Assembly (NCBI GenBank): GCA_937922435.1
Contig: CAKZVT010000015.1
Span: 1-12,013, forward strand
From: an uncultured Prevotella sp.
Lineage (GTDB): Bacteria > Bacteroidota > Bacteroidia > Bacteroidales > Bacteroidaceae
Direction of reading: 5' to 3'
Length of the DNA stretch: 12,013 bases
Shown: positions 6,107 through 12,013 of the stretch, one piece after another
Layout of the letters: every line of letters starts with the position of its first letter
Numbering within the stretch: position 1 is the first letter of the stretch
Position numbers and translations under genes: made by a program
Notes under the pieces: model-generated
Told to the model about the DNA's origin: nothing
Database searches by the model: none
The model's input: the letters and a program-made list of their open reading frames with translations, nothing else

Positions 6107-7279
6107 TTACAGCCCGTTCTTTGTCAGTTCGGCCGCCGCGCCGTGGTACTGGCGTTCCAGGCCGATGTACGTCAACATGTTGCGGTACACGTTGTCGGCT
6201 TCCACGTAGTAGTCGGTCACCGACAGCTCGCCGTTCTCCACCGCCGTGCGCAGCAGCGCGAGCGTCTGGCGCATCAGGGGCATGTCATACGCCGCCATGC
6301 TGCGGCGCAGCCGCGTCATGTCAGCCACCGCCGTGCGCGCCGCCGTTTCGGCCTTTATGCGTGCGTCGTCCTGCATCATGCGTGCCTCTTCCTGCCGCGC
6401 CTTGGCCGCCTTCACCTTGTGCTTGTTGGCGAAGAGTGGTATTGAGCCGCCTATGAGGAAGCCGTTTGAGGCGTCCGTGCCGTCGGTGTTGCGGCGGTAG
6501 CCTATTTCGAGCTTGGGCATCCATCCCTGGCGGTTCACCTTCACGTCCTGCTCGGCGGCCTTGACGGCTGCCTCTGCGGCCATCGCAGGCAGGTCGGCGC
6601 TGACCGCCTGGGCGTACATCGCCTCGTAGCCTCCGGCCGGCAGTGGCGGATAGAGCGTGTCGGTGCATTCTATGGGCTGTCCGCCGTTTATGGCGCGGAG
6701 CTGCTGCAAGGCCGCGGCGCGGTCGCCTTCGGCCTGCGCCAGTTCGGTTTCGAGGTTCATGCGCTCCATCTTCACCTTGTTCAGTTCGATGGCCGTGGCC
6801 TCGCCGCCGTCGTATTTCTCGGTGTACATGGCCAGCAGTTCGTCGGCCGCACGCCGCCGTCCGTCGAGCAGGGCGCGCCGCTTGTTCATGTGGATTAGGT
6901 CGAGGCAGAGCTGCTTCGCGCCGAGAAGGATGTCGCGCCGCGCCGTGCGGTACTGCATGTCGATGGCCTCGCCTTGCAGGCGGGCGGCCTTCCGCCGTGC
7001 GCCGTACAGCGTGGGGAAGTCGAAGCCCTGCGTAACCACAAGCTCTGACGAGGCTATGCCGCGTGCTGCGGAGTTGAAGAACGGGCTGTATTCCACCGAA
7101 AGCCCCTCCAGGTTGTTCGCCTGCTTGAGGTCGAGACGCGCCGCCTCGTTGCCCTTCTGAAGGGCTTTCAGTTCGGTGTTGTTGTGCTCCACGCTGGCCA
7201 GCACGTCCGTCAGGCTCTGCGCCTGGAGGCTTGTCGCGGCGACGAAGGCCGCTATTGTGAGGATTGTTGATTTCATCAT
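6107..7279 (-). CDS. TolC/CzcC-type outer-membrane factor of the metal efflux pump
   Basis: 390 residues. This should be the outer-membrane channel of a tripartite efflux pump: family members form trimers with a beta-barrel and a long periplasmic helical tunnel. Residues 1-20 are a signal peptide with probable cleavage at LQA-QS and no lipidation cysteine. The mature protein shows two OEP-type halves (about 25-200 and 215-385) rich in Ala/Leu/Glu/Lys/Arg coiled-coil helices, with strand-like segments around 60-90 and 255-285. It is somewhat shorter than typical CusC or CzcC proteins (about 420-460). It is the last gene of the operon, 119 bp after the RND pump gene. Two adjacent ATG codons (7279 and 7276) both fit, and the region before them is A/T-rich. 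The family is clear; partner specificity comes from the operon context. Confidence 0.88.
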   Translation of the reverse strand: MMKSTILTIAAFVAATSLQAQSLTDVLASVEHNNTELKALQKGNEAARLDLKQANNLEGLSVEYSPFFNSAARGIASSELVVTQGFDFPTLYGARRKAARLQGEAIDMQYRTARRDILLGAKQLCLDLIHMNKRRALLDGRRRAADELLAMYTEKYDGGEATAIELNKVKMERMNLETELAQAEGDRAAALQQLRAINGGQPIECTDTLYPPLPAGGYEAMYAQAVSADLPAMAAEAAVKAAEQDVKVNRQGWMPKLEIGYRRNTDGTDASNGFLIGGSIPLFANKHKVKAAKARQEEARMMQDDARIKAETAARTAVADMTRLRRSMAAYDMPLMRQTLALLRTAVENGELSVTDYYVEADNVYRNMLTYIGLERQYHGAAAELTKNGL

Positions 7280-7294
7280 TTATTATTGTTTGAT

Positions 7295-7365
7295 AAGACT
7301 AATGAGCCTAATAGGCCGAATTGGCTGGATGGGAGAATAAGGCCAATGAGCCTAATTAGACTGAT
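7295..7365. repeat. AATGAGCCTAAT direct repeat in the pump/outer-membrane factor spacer
   Basis: The 12-bp word AATGAGCCTAAT occurs at 7301-7312 and again at 7345-7356, with GGCCGAATTGGC and AATAAGGCC pieces between. On the minus strand the ruvB-upstream region (5785-5823) has the similar word AAGCCCAATGAGCCT, so the two gaps carry members of one repeat family. The block lies between two co-transcribed genes, immediately upstream of the outer-membrane factor start. Confidence 0.6.
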
Positions 7366-7398
7366 ACGCCGTGGCAGAAGCCAAAAAGGCAAATCTAC

Positions 7399-7452
7399 TT
7401 ACTCCTTTACTTCTTCCCTCCTTACTCCTTCTCTCCTTCCCTCCTTACTACT
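7399..7452 (-). repeat. Purine-rich GGAG/GAAGG repeat tract forming the 3' end of the RND gene
   Basis: On the coding strand this stretch is almost pure purine, built from AAGGAG, GGGAAG and GTAAGGAGG words. It is translated into the tail KEGRREGVRREEVKE and includes the stop codon. Repeats with similar AAAGGAG words lie in the spacer upstream of the same gene (10530-10560). Confidence 0.75.
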
Positions 7453-10400
7453 TATAAATTCATACACGATAGGAATGATGAACCCGTTGAGGAACGTCGA
7501 GGTGAGCAGTCCGCCCAAGATGACCTTCGCCATGGGACTTTGTATTTCGTTGCCGGGCAGTCCGCCGCGCATCGCCAGCGGTATTAAGGCGAGCGCGGAG
7601 CAGAGAGCCGTCATGAGGATGGGGTTCAGTCGGTCGAGCGAACCGCGCACCACGCACTGCCGCAGCGTGCCTGCGCCCTCGCCGCGCAGCGTGTTGTAAT
7701 GGCTCACGAGCAGCATTCCGTTGCGCGTGGCGATGCCGAACAGCGATATGAAGCCGATGATTGCCGGTATGCTTACTTCCCCGGTGGTGAACACAAGGGT
7801 GAATACGCCGCCGATGAGGGCCAGCGGCAGGTTGATAAGTATTACCGCGCTTTCAAGCGTATTCTTGAATTGCATGTACAAAAGGAGGAAAATCACCACT
7901 ATGCTCAACGCCGAGGCGAGCGTCAGCGTGCGGCTGGCCGCCTGCTCGCTCTCGAACTGGCCGCCGTATTCCACGTGGTAACCTTCGGGCAGTTTTATTT
8001 CAGCGTCGATGCGTCGGCGTATGTCGTTCACCACGCTTCGCATGTCCCTGCCGCTTGCGTTGGCCGATATTACGAGCTTGCGCTTCACGTTCTCGCGGTT
8101 GATTGTGTTCGGACCCATGCTCGATTTCACCTCCGCCACGCTCGCCAGGGGCACTTTCCGCCCGTCGGGAGTGTCGAGCATGAGGTCGCGTATGCGCTCC
8201 ATGTCGCAGCGGTCGTGCTCGGCGGCGCGCACAACGAGGTTGAAGCTGCCGCCCTTCTCGTACACCTGCGACACCGTTTCGCCAGCCATGTTCACGCGGA
8301 CAAACGTGTTGAAGTCGGCCATCGGTATGCCGTACATCTTCAGCATCTCGCGTTTCGGCTTTATTTCAAGCTCCGGCCGCTCCACCTGTTGCTCCACGTT
8401 GAGGTCGGCCAGGCCGTCAACGTCGGCGATGGAAGCCTTGATTTGGTTGGCTATTGAGTACATTCGGTTGAGGTCGTCGCCGAAGAGCTTGATGGCTATT
8501 CCGGCCTGCGTGCCGCTAAGCATTGCGTCGATGCGGTGGCTTATGGGCTGGCCTATTTCGATGTTCGCGCCCTTTATGGCGGCGAGCTTGTGCCTTATGT
8601 CGTCCAGAAGCTCCTCGTGCGAGCGGTCTTTCAGCTCGAACGGAGCCTCGATTTCCGACACGTTCACGCCCAAAGCGTGCTCGTCAAGCTCGGCTCGGCC
8701 GGTCTTTCGCGCCACAGTCTGTATCTCGGGGATTGACAAAAGGATTTCCTCGGCGCGGCGGCCGATGCGGTCTGACTCTTCAAGCGATATTCCAGGCATC
8801 GAGCTTATGTTGATGGTGAACGAGCCTTCGTTGAACTTCGGCAGGAAGCTGTGCCCCAAAGTGAAGAACAATCCGACGGCTGCGGCGAACAGGACGACGG
8901 TCGCCGCCACCACGGGACGCTTGTGTTCCAACGCCCAGAGCAGTCCTTTTTCATAATGTTTCTTCATCCATCGCGCCACAAAAGCCTCCTTCGGCACGCC
9001 GCCTTCCTTTCCTCCGCCAAGCAGGTAGCTGCAAAGCACGGGCGTAAGGGTGAGCGCAACTATGGTGGAAGCCGCCAAGGCGACGATGAAGGCCACGCCA
9101 AGCGGTATGAGCATGCGCCCCTCCATGCCGCTAAGATAGAACAAGGGGACGAAGCTGACGATGATTATTGCCGTTGAGTTGAGTATTGGCATGCGCACCT
9201 CCCGCGACGCGTTGAACACCACGTCGAGCACTGGTAGCCGCTCGTCCTTGGGCAGCAGGCGGTTCTCCCGTAAGTGTTTCCACACGTTCTCCACGTCGAC
9301 TATTGCGTCGTCCACGAGCGAACCGATGGCTATTGCCAGTCCGCCGAGGCTCATCGTGTTGACGCTCATGCCGAAATAGTGCAGCACCAAGAGCGACATC
9401 AGCAGCGAGACGGGCAGCGTGATGAGTGAAATTATGGTGGTGCGGACGTTCGCAAGGAAGAGGAAGAGTATGATTACGACGAACAGCGCACCCTCGTAAA
9501 GCGAGTGTTCGACGTTGTTTATGGAGCTTTCAATGAAGCGCGACTGGCGGAATGCGTCGGTGCTTACGTGCACGTCCTTGGGCAAATTCTTCTCCAAGTC
9601 CTTCAAGGCGGCCTCCAGGCGGTGGGTAAGCTCGATGGTGCCGGTGCCCGGCTGCTTGGTGACTGTGAGCAACACGGCGGGCCGTCCCTTCTCTGACGCG
9701 AGACCGAGGCGCGGCAACTGCGCCCCGATTTGCACGTCGGCGACGTCGCCAAGGGTAACAGCGTCGCCGCCATTGGTCTTCACCACCACGTCGGCCATCT
9801 GCCTTACGTCGTCGGTCGACACCACTCCGCGCACTATGTACTCGTTGCCGTACTCATAAATCACGCCTCCGTTGGTGTTGCGGTTCATCTGTCCGGTGGC
9901 CGAAAGCACCTCCAAGAGCGTTACGCCGTAGTGCGCCATGCGCCCAGGATGCAGCAGTATTTGGTACTCCTTGATGTCGCCGCCGAGCACGGCCACCTGC
10001 GACACGCCGCCCGTTGACATCAGTCGGGGGCGTATAGTCCAGTCGGCTATGGTGCGGAGGTCCATCATCGACGTGCTGTCGGCGGTCAATCCCACGATAA
10101 GCACCTCGCCGAGGATTGACGACTGGGGGCCGAGCGTGGGCTTGCCTACGTTCTCCGGCAGCGTCTCTGTTACCGCCGCCAGCTTCTCCGACACTATCTG
10201 GCGTGCCAGGTAGATGTCGGTGTCCCAGTCGAACTCCACCCAAACGACGGAGAAACCCGTCGCCGAAGAGGAGCGCACGCGGCGCACGTGGGTCGCGCCG
10301 TTGACCGCCGTCTCTATGGGAAACGTCACAAGCTGCTCCACCTCTTCGGCGGCCATGCCTCCGGCCTCGGTCATTACGACTACCGTAGGCGCGTTAAGGT

Positions 10401-10521
10401 CGGGGAATACGTCTACTTCCGTGCGTTGCGTGGCCACTATTCCGGCCACGGTGAGCAGCACCGCCGCCACGAGTACGAGCAGGCGGTTGTGCAGGGAGAA
10501 ATGGATTATTTTGTTGAGCAT
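7399..10521 (-). CDS. Heavy-metal efflux RND transporter, CusA/CzcA family
   Basis: 1040 residues, full length for the family. It is an inner-membrane proton-driven pump that moves metal ions outward with the fusion protein and outer-membrane factor encoded beside it. Seen: TM1 (about 13-30); a first periplasmic domain with the DVFPDLNAPTV motif (37-47); TM2-TM6 (about 343-500), with the HME-type TM4 motif AIAIGSLVDDAIVDVEN (396-412) including D404 and D405; a second periplasmic domain (about 555-865); and TM8-TM12 (about 868-1022) with FGIATRNGMLLVSHY. When aligned by eye with E. coli CusA, the copper/silver-binding methionines M573, M623 and M672 are not conserved: the first falls at Asn571, and the third at Ala666, with Met667 next to it. 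Copper or silver specificity is therefore not supported; a divalent metal is plausible. The last 16 residues are a charged tail encoded by a GGAG-rich repeat. Confidence 0.95.
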   Translation of the reverse strand: MLNKIIHFSLHNRLLVLVAAVLLTVAGIVATQRTEVDVFPDLNAPTVVVMTEAGGMAAEEVEQLVTFPIETAVNGATHVRRVRSSSATGFSVVWVEFDWDTDIYLARQIVSEKLAAVTETLPENVGKPTLGPQSSILGEVLIVGLTADSTSMMDLRTIADWTIRPRLMSTGGVSQVAVLGGDIKEYQILLHPGRMAHYGVTLLEVLSATGQMNRNTNGGVIYEYGNEYIVRGVVSTDDVRQMADVVVKTNGGDAVTLGDVADVQIGAQLPRLGLASEKGRPAVLLTVTKQPGTGTIELTHRLEAALKDLEKNLPKDVHVSTDAFRQSRFIESSINNVEHSLYEGALFVVIILFLFLANVRTTIISLITLPVSLLMSLLVLHYFGMSVNTMSLGGLAIAIGSLVDDAIVDVENVWKHLRENRLLPKDERLPVLDVVFNASREVRMPILNSTAIIIVSFVPLFYLSGMEGRMLIPLGVAFIVALAASTIVALTLTPVLCSYLLGGGKEGGVPKEAFVARWMKKHYEKGLLWALEHKRPVVAATVVLFAAAVGLFFTLGHSFLPKFNEGSFTINISSMPGISLEESDRIGRRAEEILLSIPEIQTVARKTGRAELDEHALGVNVSEIEAPFELKDRSHEELLDDIRHKLAAIKGANIEIGQPISHRIDAMLSGTQAGIAIKLFGDDLNRMYSIANQIKASIADVDGLADLNVEQQVERPELEIKPKREMLKMYGIPMADFNTFVRVNMAGETVSQVYEKGGSFNLVVRAAEHDRCDMERIRDLMLDTPDGRKVPLASVAEVKSSMGPNTINRENVKRKLVISANASGRDMRSVVNDIRRRIDAEIKLPEGYHVEYGGQFESEQAASRTLTLASALSIVVIFLLLYMQFKNTLESAVILINLPLALIGGVFTLVFTTGEVSIPAIIGFISLFGIATRNGMLLVSHYNTLRGEGAGTLRQCVVRGSLDRLNPILMTALCSALALIPLAMRGGLPGNEIQSPMAKVILGGLLTSTFLNGFIIPIVYEFISSKEGRREGVRREEVKE

Positions 10522-10529
10522 GTTTTTTA

Positions 10530-10699
10530 GGAGTTAAAGGAGTTAAAGAAGTTAAAGGAGTTAAGGACAAATGCCTTTTTGTTATAAGTCAAGCTGTCAA
10601 ATAATATAAGACCTACACCTTGTCTGGAAGATGCAAGACATTCGTCTTTAACTTCTCAGCGAGCGTAGTGAAGCGATAACTTCTTTAACTCCTTTAACT
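10530..10699. repeat. Inverted GGAGTTAAAG repeats in the fusion protein/pump spacer
   Basis: A perfect 23-nt arm at 10532-10554 is complementary to 10677-10699. A weaker second match continues inward (about 10555-10572 with 10640-10656). The arms are made of AGTTAAAGG/AGTTAAAGA tandem units. Between them lie about 120 bp with no coding potential, including the phrase AGCGAGCGTAGTGAAGCG (10658-10675). The whole spacer would fold into a long hairpin between the first two genes of the operon. That could stabilise one part of the mRNA or lower read-through. Confidence 0.75.
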
Positions 10700-10710
10700 T
10701 TCTCTAAAGT

Positions 10711-11850
10711 TTAATGGTTATGCGTATGTCCCGGGATTGCGGTGCTTGCGCCTGCCAGGCGCACCTGTACCGCGCCCTTTGTCACCACCTTCTCGCCGGC
10801 CTTCAGTCCGCTCTTGATTTCCACGCGCTCGCCGTCGGTCTGGCCGATGACTACCTCGCGCCGCTCATAGCACGTGGGGTCGGTCTGTATGTAGACGAAG
10901 TTGAGGCCCTGCTCGTCGGTCAGAGCCGATACGGGAACCGTCACTACGCCTTGCCTCGGAGCGGTGAGCAGGTAGGTCTCTACGAACGAACCGGGAGCTA
11001 CGTCGGCACGGTTGCTGAACTCGAAGGTCACGGGTATGTAAGGCGAGCCGTCGCCTGTTTGCTTGCCGGTGGCCACGAGGCGGCCGTCCATCTGCGCGAG
11101 ACTGTACACGCGGCTGCCGTGAGCCGTCTTGAATTTGGCCGAGCTTATGGTGCCCATCTGCGCGTAATAACGCTCTGGAACGTTGGCGCGCAGGTAGAGC
11201 GAGCGCGTCTGCGTGACGGTCATCATCGGCTGGCCCACGGCCACATAGTCGCCCTCCTTCACCAGGCACGTCTTCACATAGCCGCCGATGGGCGACTTCA
11301 CGGCCACTCCGCCGCCGGCCGCGCCGTCCTGCTTGAAGGCGTCGTAAACCGTCTTTGCGGCCTCGTAGTCGGCACGGATTTGGTTGAAGTCCTTTTGGGT
11401 GACAATCCTGTCCTTGACGAGCTTTGCCGCGCGGTCATACTCGTTCTTGGCTTTCTGGTAAGCGATGGCGGCCTGTCGCGCAGGGTCGTCCTGCAAATTG
11501 CGCGACGATATGGTGAACACGGCTGCGCCGCGGCCCACGGGCGAGCCTTCGGCCACGCCGCGCACGAGCCTCACTATGCCTGCCACGGTGGCCGTGACGG
11601 TGGCCTCGTCGCCCTGCGCCGCCAAGATTTTGCCGCCGCAGGGGATTACTCCGCTGAACTCGCCCGGCTGTACCGTCTCCACGGCAATGCCCGAGGCGCG
11701 TGCCTCGGCCGTGTCGATTACTATTTCGTCAGAGTGCTCCTTGGCCTCGTCGGCGTGCCCGTCGGCGTCTTCGGCGTGTCCTCCGCCGTGGCCGCAGGCC
11801 GCCAGCAGCAGTGCGCCGCAGGCCGCGGTGAAGAGTGTGTAATGCTTCAT
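10711..11850 (-). CDS. Periplasmic membrane fusion lipoprotein (CusB/CzcB-like) with His-rich ends
   Basis: 379 residues. This is the adaptor that joins the RND pump to the outer-membrane channel and, in this family, can hand metal to the pump. Residues 1-18 are a lipoprotein signal with lipobox LAAC (Cys19). The mature N-terminus is His/Asp/Glu-rich: H21, H25, H32 and H39. Next come a lipoyl-like half (about 70-115), an alpha-helical hairpin (about 118-175), the second lipoyl half (about 180-212), a beta-barrel (about 215-295) and a membrane-proximal domain (about 300-367). The protein ends in HTHNH (375-379). Histidine clusters at both ends suggest Zn/Co/Ni-type ions more than Cu/Ag, but this is inference. 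First gene of the operon, with a leader of about 22 nt; 189 bp separate it from the pump gene. Confidence 0.93.
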   Translation of the reverse strand: MKHYTLFTAACGALLLAACGHGGGHAEDADGHADEAKEHSDEIVIDTAEARASGIAVETVQPGEFSGVIPCGGKILAAQGDEATVTATVAGIVRLVRGVAEGSPVGRGAAVFTISSRNLQDDPARQAAIAYQKAKNEYDRAAKLVKDRIVTQKDFNQIRADYEAAKTVYDAFKQDGAAGGGVAVKSPIGGYVKTCLVKEGDYVAVGQPMMTVTQTRSLYLRANVPERYYAQMGTISSAKFKTAHGSRVYSLAQMDGRLVATGKQTGDGSPYIPVTFEFSNRADVAPGSFVETYLLTAPRQGVVTVPVSALTDEQGLNFVYIQTDPTCYERREVVIGQTDGERVEIKSGLKAGEKVVTKGAVQVRLAGASTAIPGHTHNH

Positions 11851-11878
11851 AAAATCACAGTGTTTTTGTTTTTAGGCG

Positions 11879-11908
11879 CAAAAATAAGGATTTTTGAATG
11901 CAACCAAG
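11879..11908 (-). promoter_or_regulatory. Probable promoter of the metal-efflux operon
   Basis: On the minus strand TATTTTTG (11879-11886) fits the -7 consensus TAnnTTTG. CTTG (11905-11908), 18 bp upstream, is a three-of-four match to the -33 TTTG, with a slightly short spacer. The implied transcript starts near 11872, about 22 nt before the ATG at 11850. A poor -33 box overlapped by a palindrome is typical of a regulated promoter. Confidence 0.6.
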
Positions 11909-11915
11909 TTGCATT
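11897..11915. promoter_or_regulatory. Palindromic operator candidate, AATGCAAC-N3-GTTGCATT
   Basis: Two perfect 8-nt arms (11897-11904 and 11908-11915) flank the 3-bp centre CAA. The site covers the spacer and -33 part of the efflux promoter, where a dimeric repressor would block RNA polymerase. I found no second copy in the window. A Fur/Zur-like or other metal-sensing dimer is a reasonable guess; no such regulator gene is present here. Confidence 0.6.
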
Positions 11916-11918
11916 TTT

Positions 11919-11954
11919 GACACCCACCCCAGCCCTCCCGAAGGGAGGGAGCTT
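11919..11954 (-). repeat. 36-bp REP-like element, right copy
   Basis: This is the reverse complement of the element at 6016-6051 with two base differences: GGGAGGG/CCCTCCC stem, GAA loop on this strand, and the GACACCCACCCC tail facing the operon. It lies directly upstream of the operator candidate, so the two copies point inward and bracket the efflux genes. Confidence 0.75.
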
Positions 11955-11994
11955 GATTACCCTGCTGCAAGTCATGCTGTCGGTAATGTGTTTT

Positions 11995-12013
11995 GGCGGA
12001 TTTGCAATCCGCC
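11995..12013. repeat. Palindromic hairpin GGCGGATT-TGC-AATCCGCC (copy 2)
   Basis: A perfect 8-bp stem with a 3-nt loop runs to the very end of the window and may extend beyond it. The core matches the palindrome at 5-27. Confidence 0.6.

Noticed and set aside
7699..8457. Plus-strand open frame of 252 codons
   Set aside because: Antisense shadow of the RND pump gene, with His/Val/Ala-rich low-information sequence and no family features.
8009..8956. Long open frame (315 codons) on the plus strand
   Set aside because: It lies wholly inside and antisense to the RND pump gene. Its translation has no recognisable domain and reflects the codon bias of the real gene.
7399..10521. Assigning the pump as a copper/silver exporter (cusA)
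   Set aside because: The overall family fits, but the Cu/Ag-carrying methionines of CusA are not conserved in a by-eye alignment, so no metal-specific symbol is given.
6016..11954. Composite transposon carrying the efflux operon
   Set aside because: The flanking inverted repeats are short hairpin elements, no transposase or integrase is present, and no target-site duplication could be recognised. Kept only as a repeat observation.

Overview
The window looks like chromosomal DNA from a GC-rich member of the Bacteroidales, with a Prevotellaceae-like flavour. Three things suggest this. Promoters match the Bacteroidetes pattern TTTG-N(~20)-TAnnTTTG. One protein carries a C-terminal tail like those of type IX secretion cargo, and another is a TPR/AraC membrane regulator of a kind common in this phylum. 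The gaps between genes are full of small dispersed repeats and palindromes (GCAAAAGGC hairpins, ATTCATAAT tracts, GGCGGATTTGCAATCCGCC hairpins, CCCTCCCTTCGGGAGGG plus a GT-rich tail). Genus-level assignment is not possible by eye. All seven convincing genes lie on the minus strand, so transcription runs from high to low coordinates.

From the right end: a tripartite heavy-metal efflux operon runs from 11850 to 6107 in the order membrane fusion lipoprotein, RND pump, outer-membrane factor. Its promoter (about 11879-11908) overlaps a perfect TGCAAC-N3-GTTGCA palindrome, which looks like an operator. The operon ends at a strong hairpin (5924-5962). Its two internal spacers (10522-10710 and 7280-7398) hold repeats, and one repeat tract appears to encode the C-terminal tail of the pump. 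A 36-bp hairpin repeat lies on each side of the operon in opposite orientations.

The middle holds housekeeping genes: ruvB (Holliday junction motor) from about 5705 to 4659, then coaD (phosphopantetheine adenylyltransferase) from 4533 to 4084. The stop codon of ruvB and the start codon of coaD both fall inside ATTCATAAT-type repeats. Only 38 bp after coaD comes a membrane-anchored TPR/AraC regulator (4045-2393), probably read from the same transcript. It ends at a double hairpin (2274-2351).

The left end is a secreted, tyrosine- and tryptophan-rich repeat protein with a type IX-like sorting tail (2097-142). It has its own good promoter (2145-2176).

Most of the window is conventional. I see no CRISPR array, transposase, tRNA, rRNA, toxin-antitoxin pair or clear new defence or biosynthetic system. 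The points most worth a second look are the palindromic operator, a pump that lacks the CusA methionine triad but is paired with a histidine-rich fusion protein, repeats that have become coding sequence, and the untested link between the TPR/AraC regulator and the secreted repeat protein.
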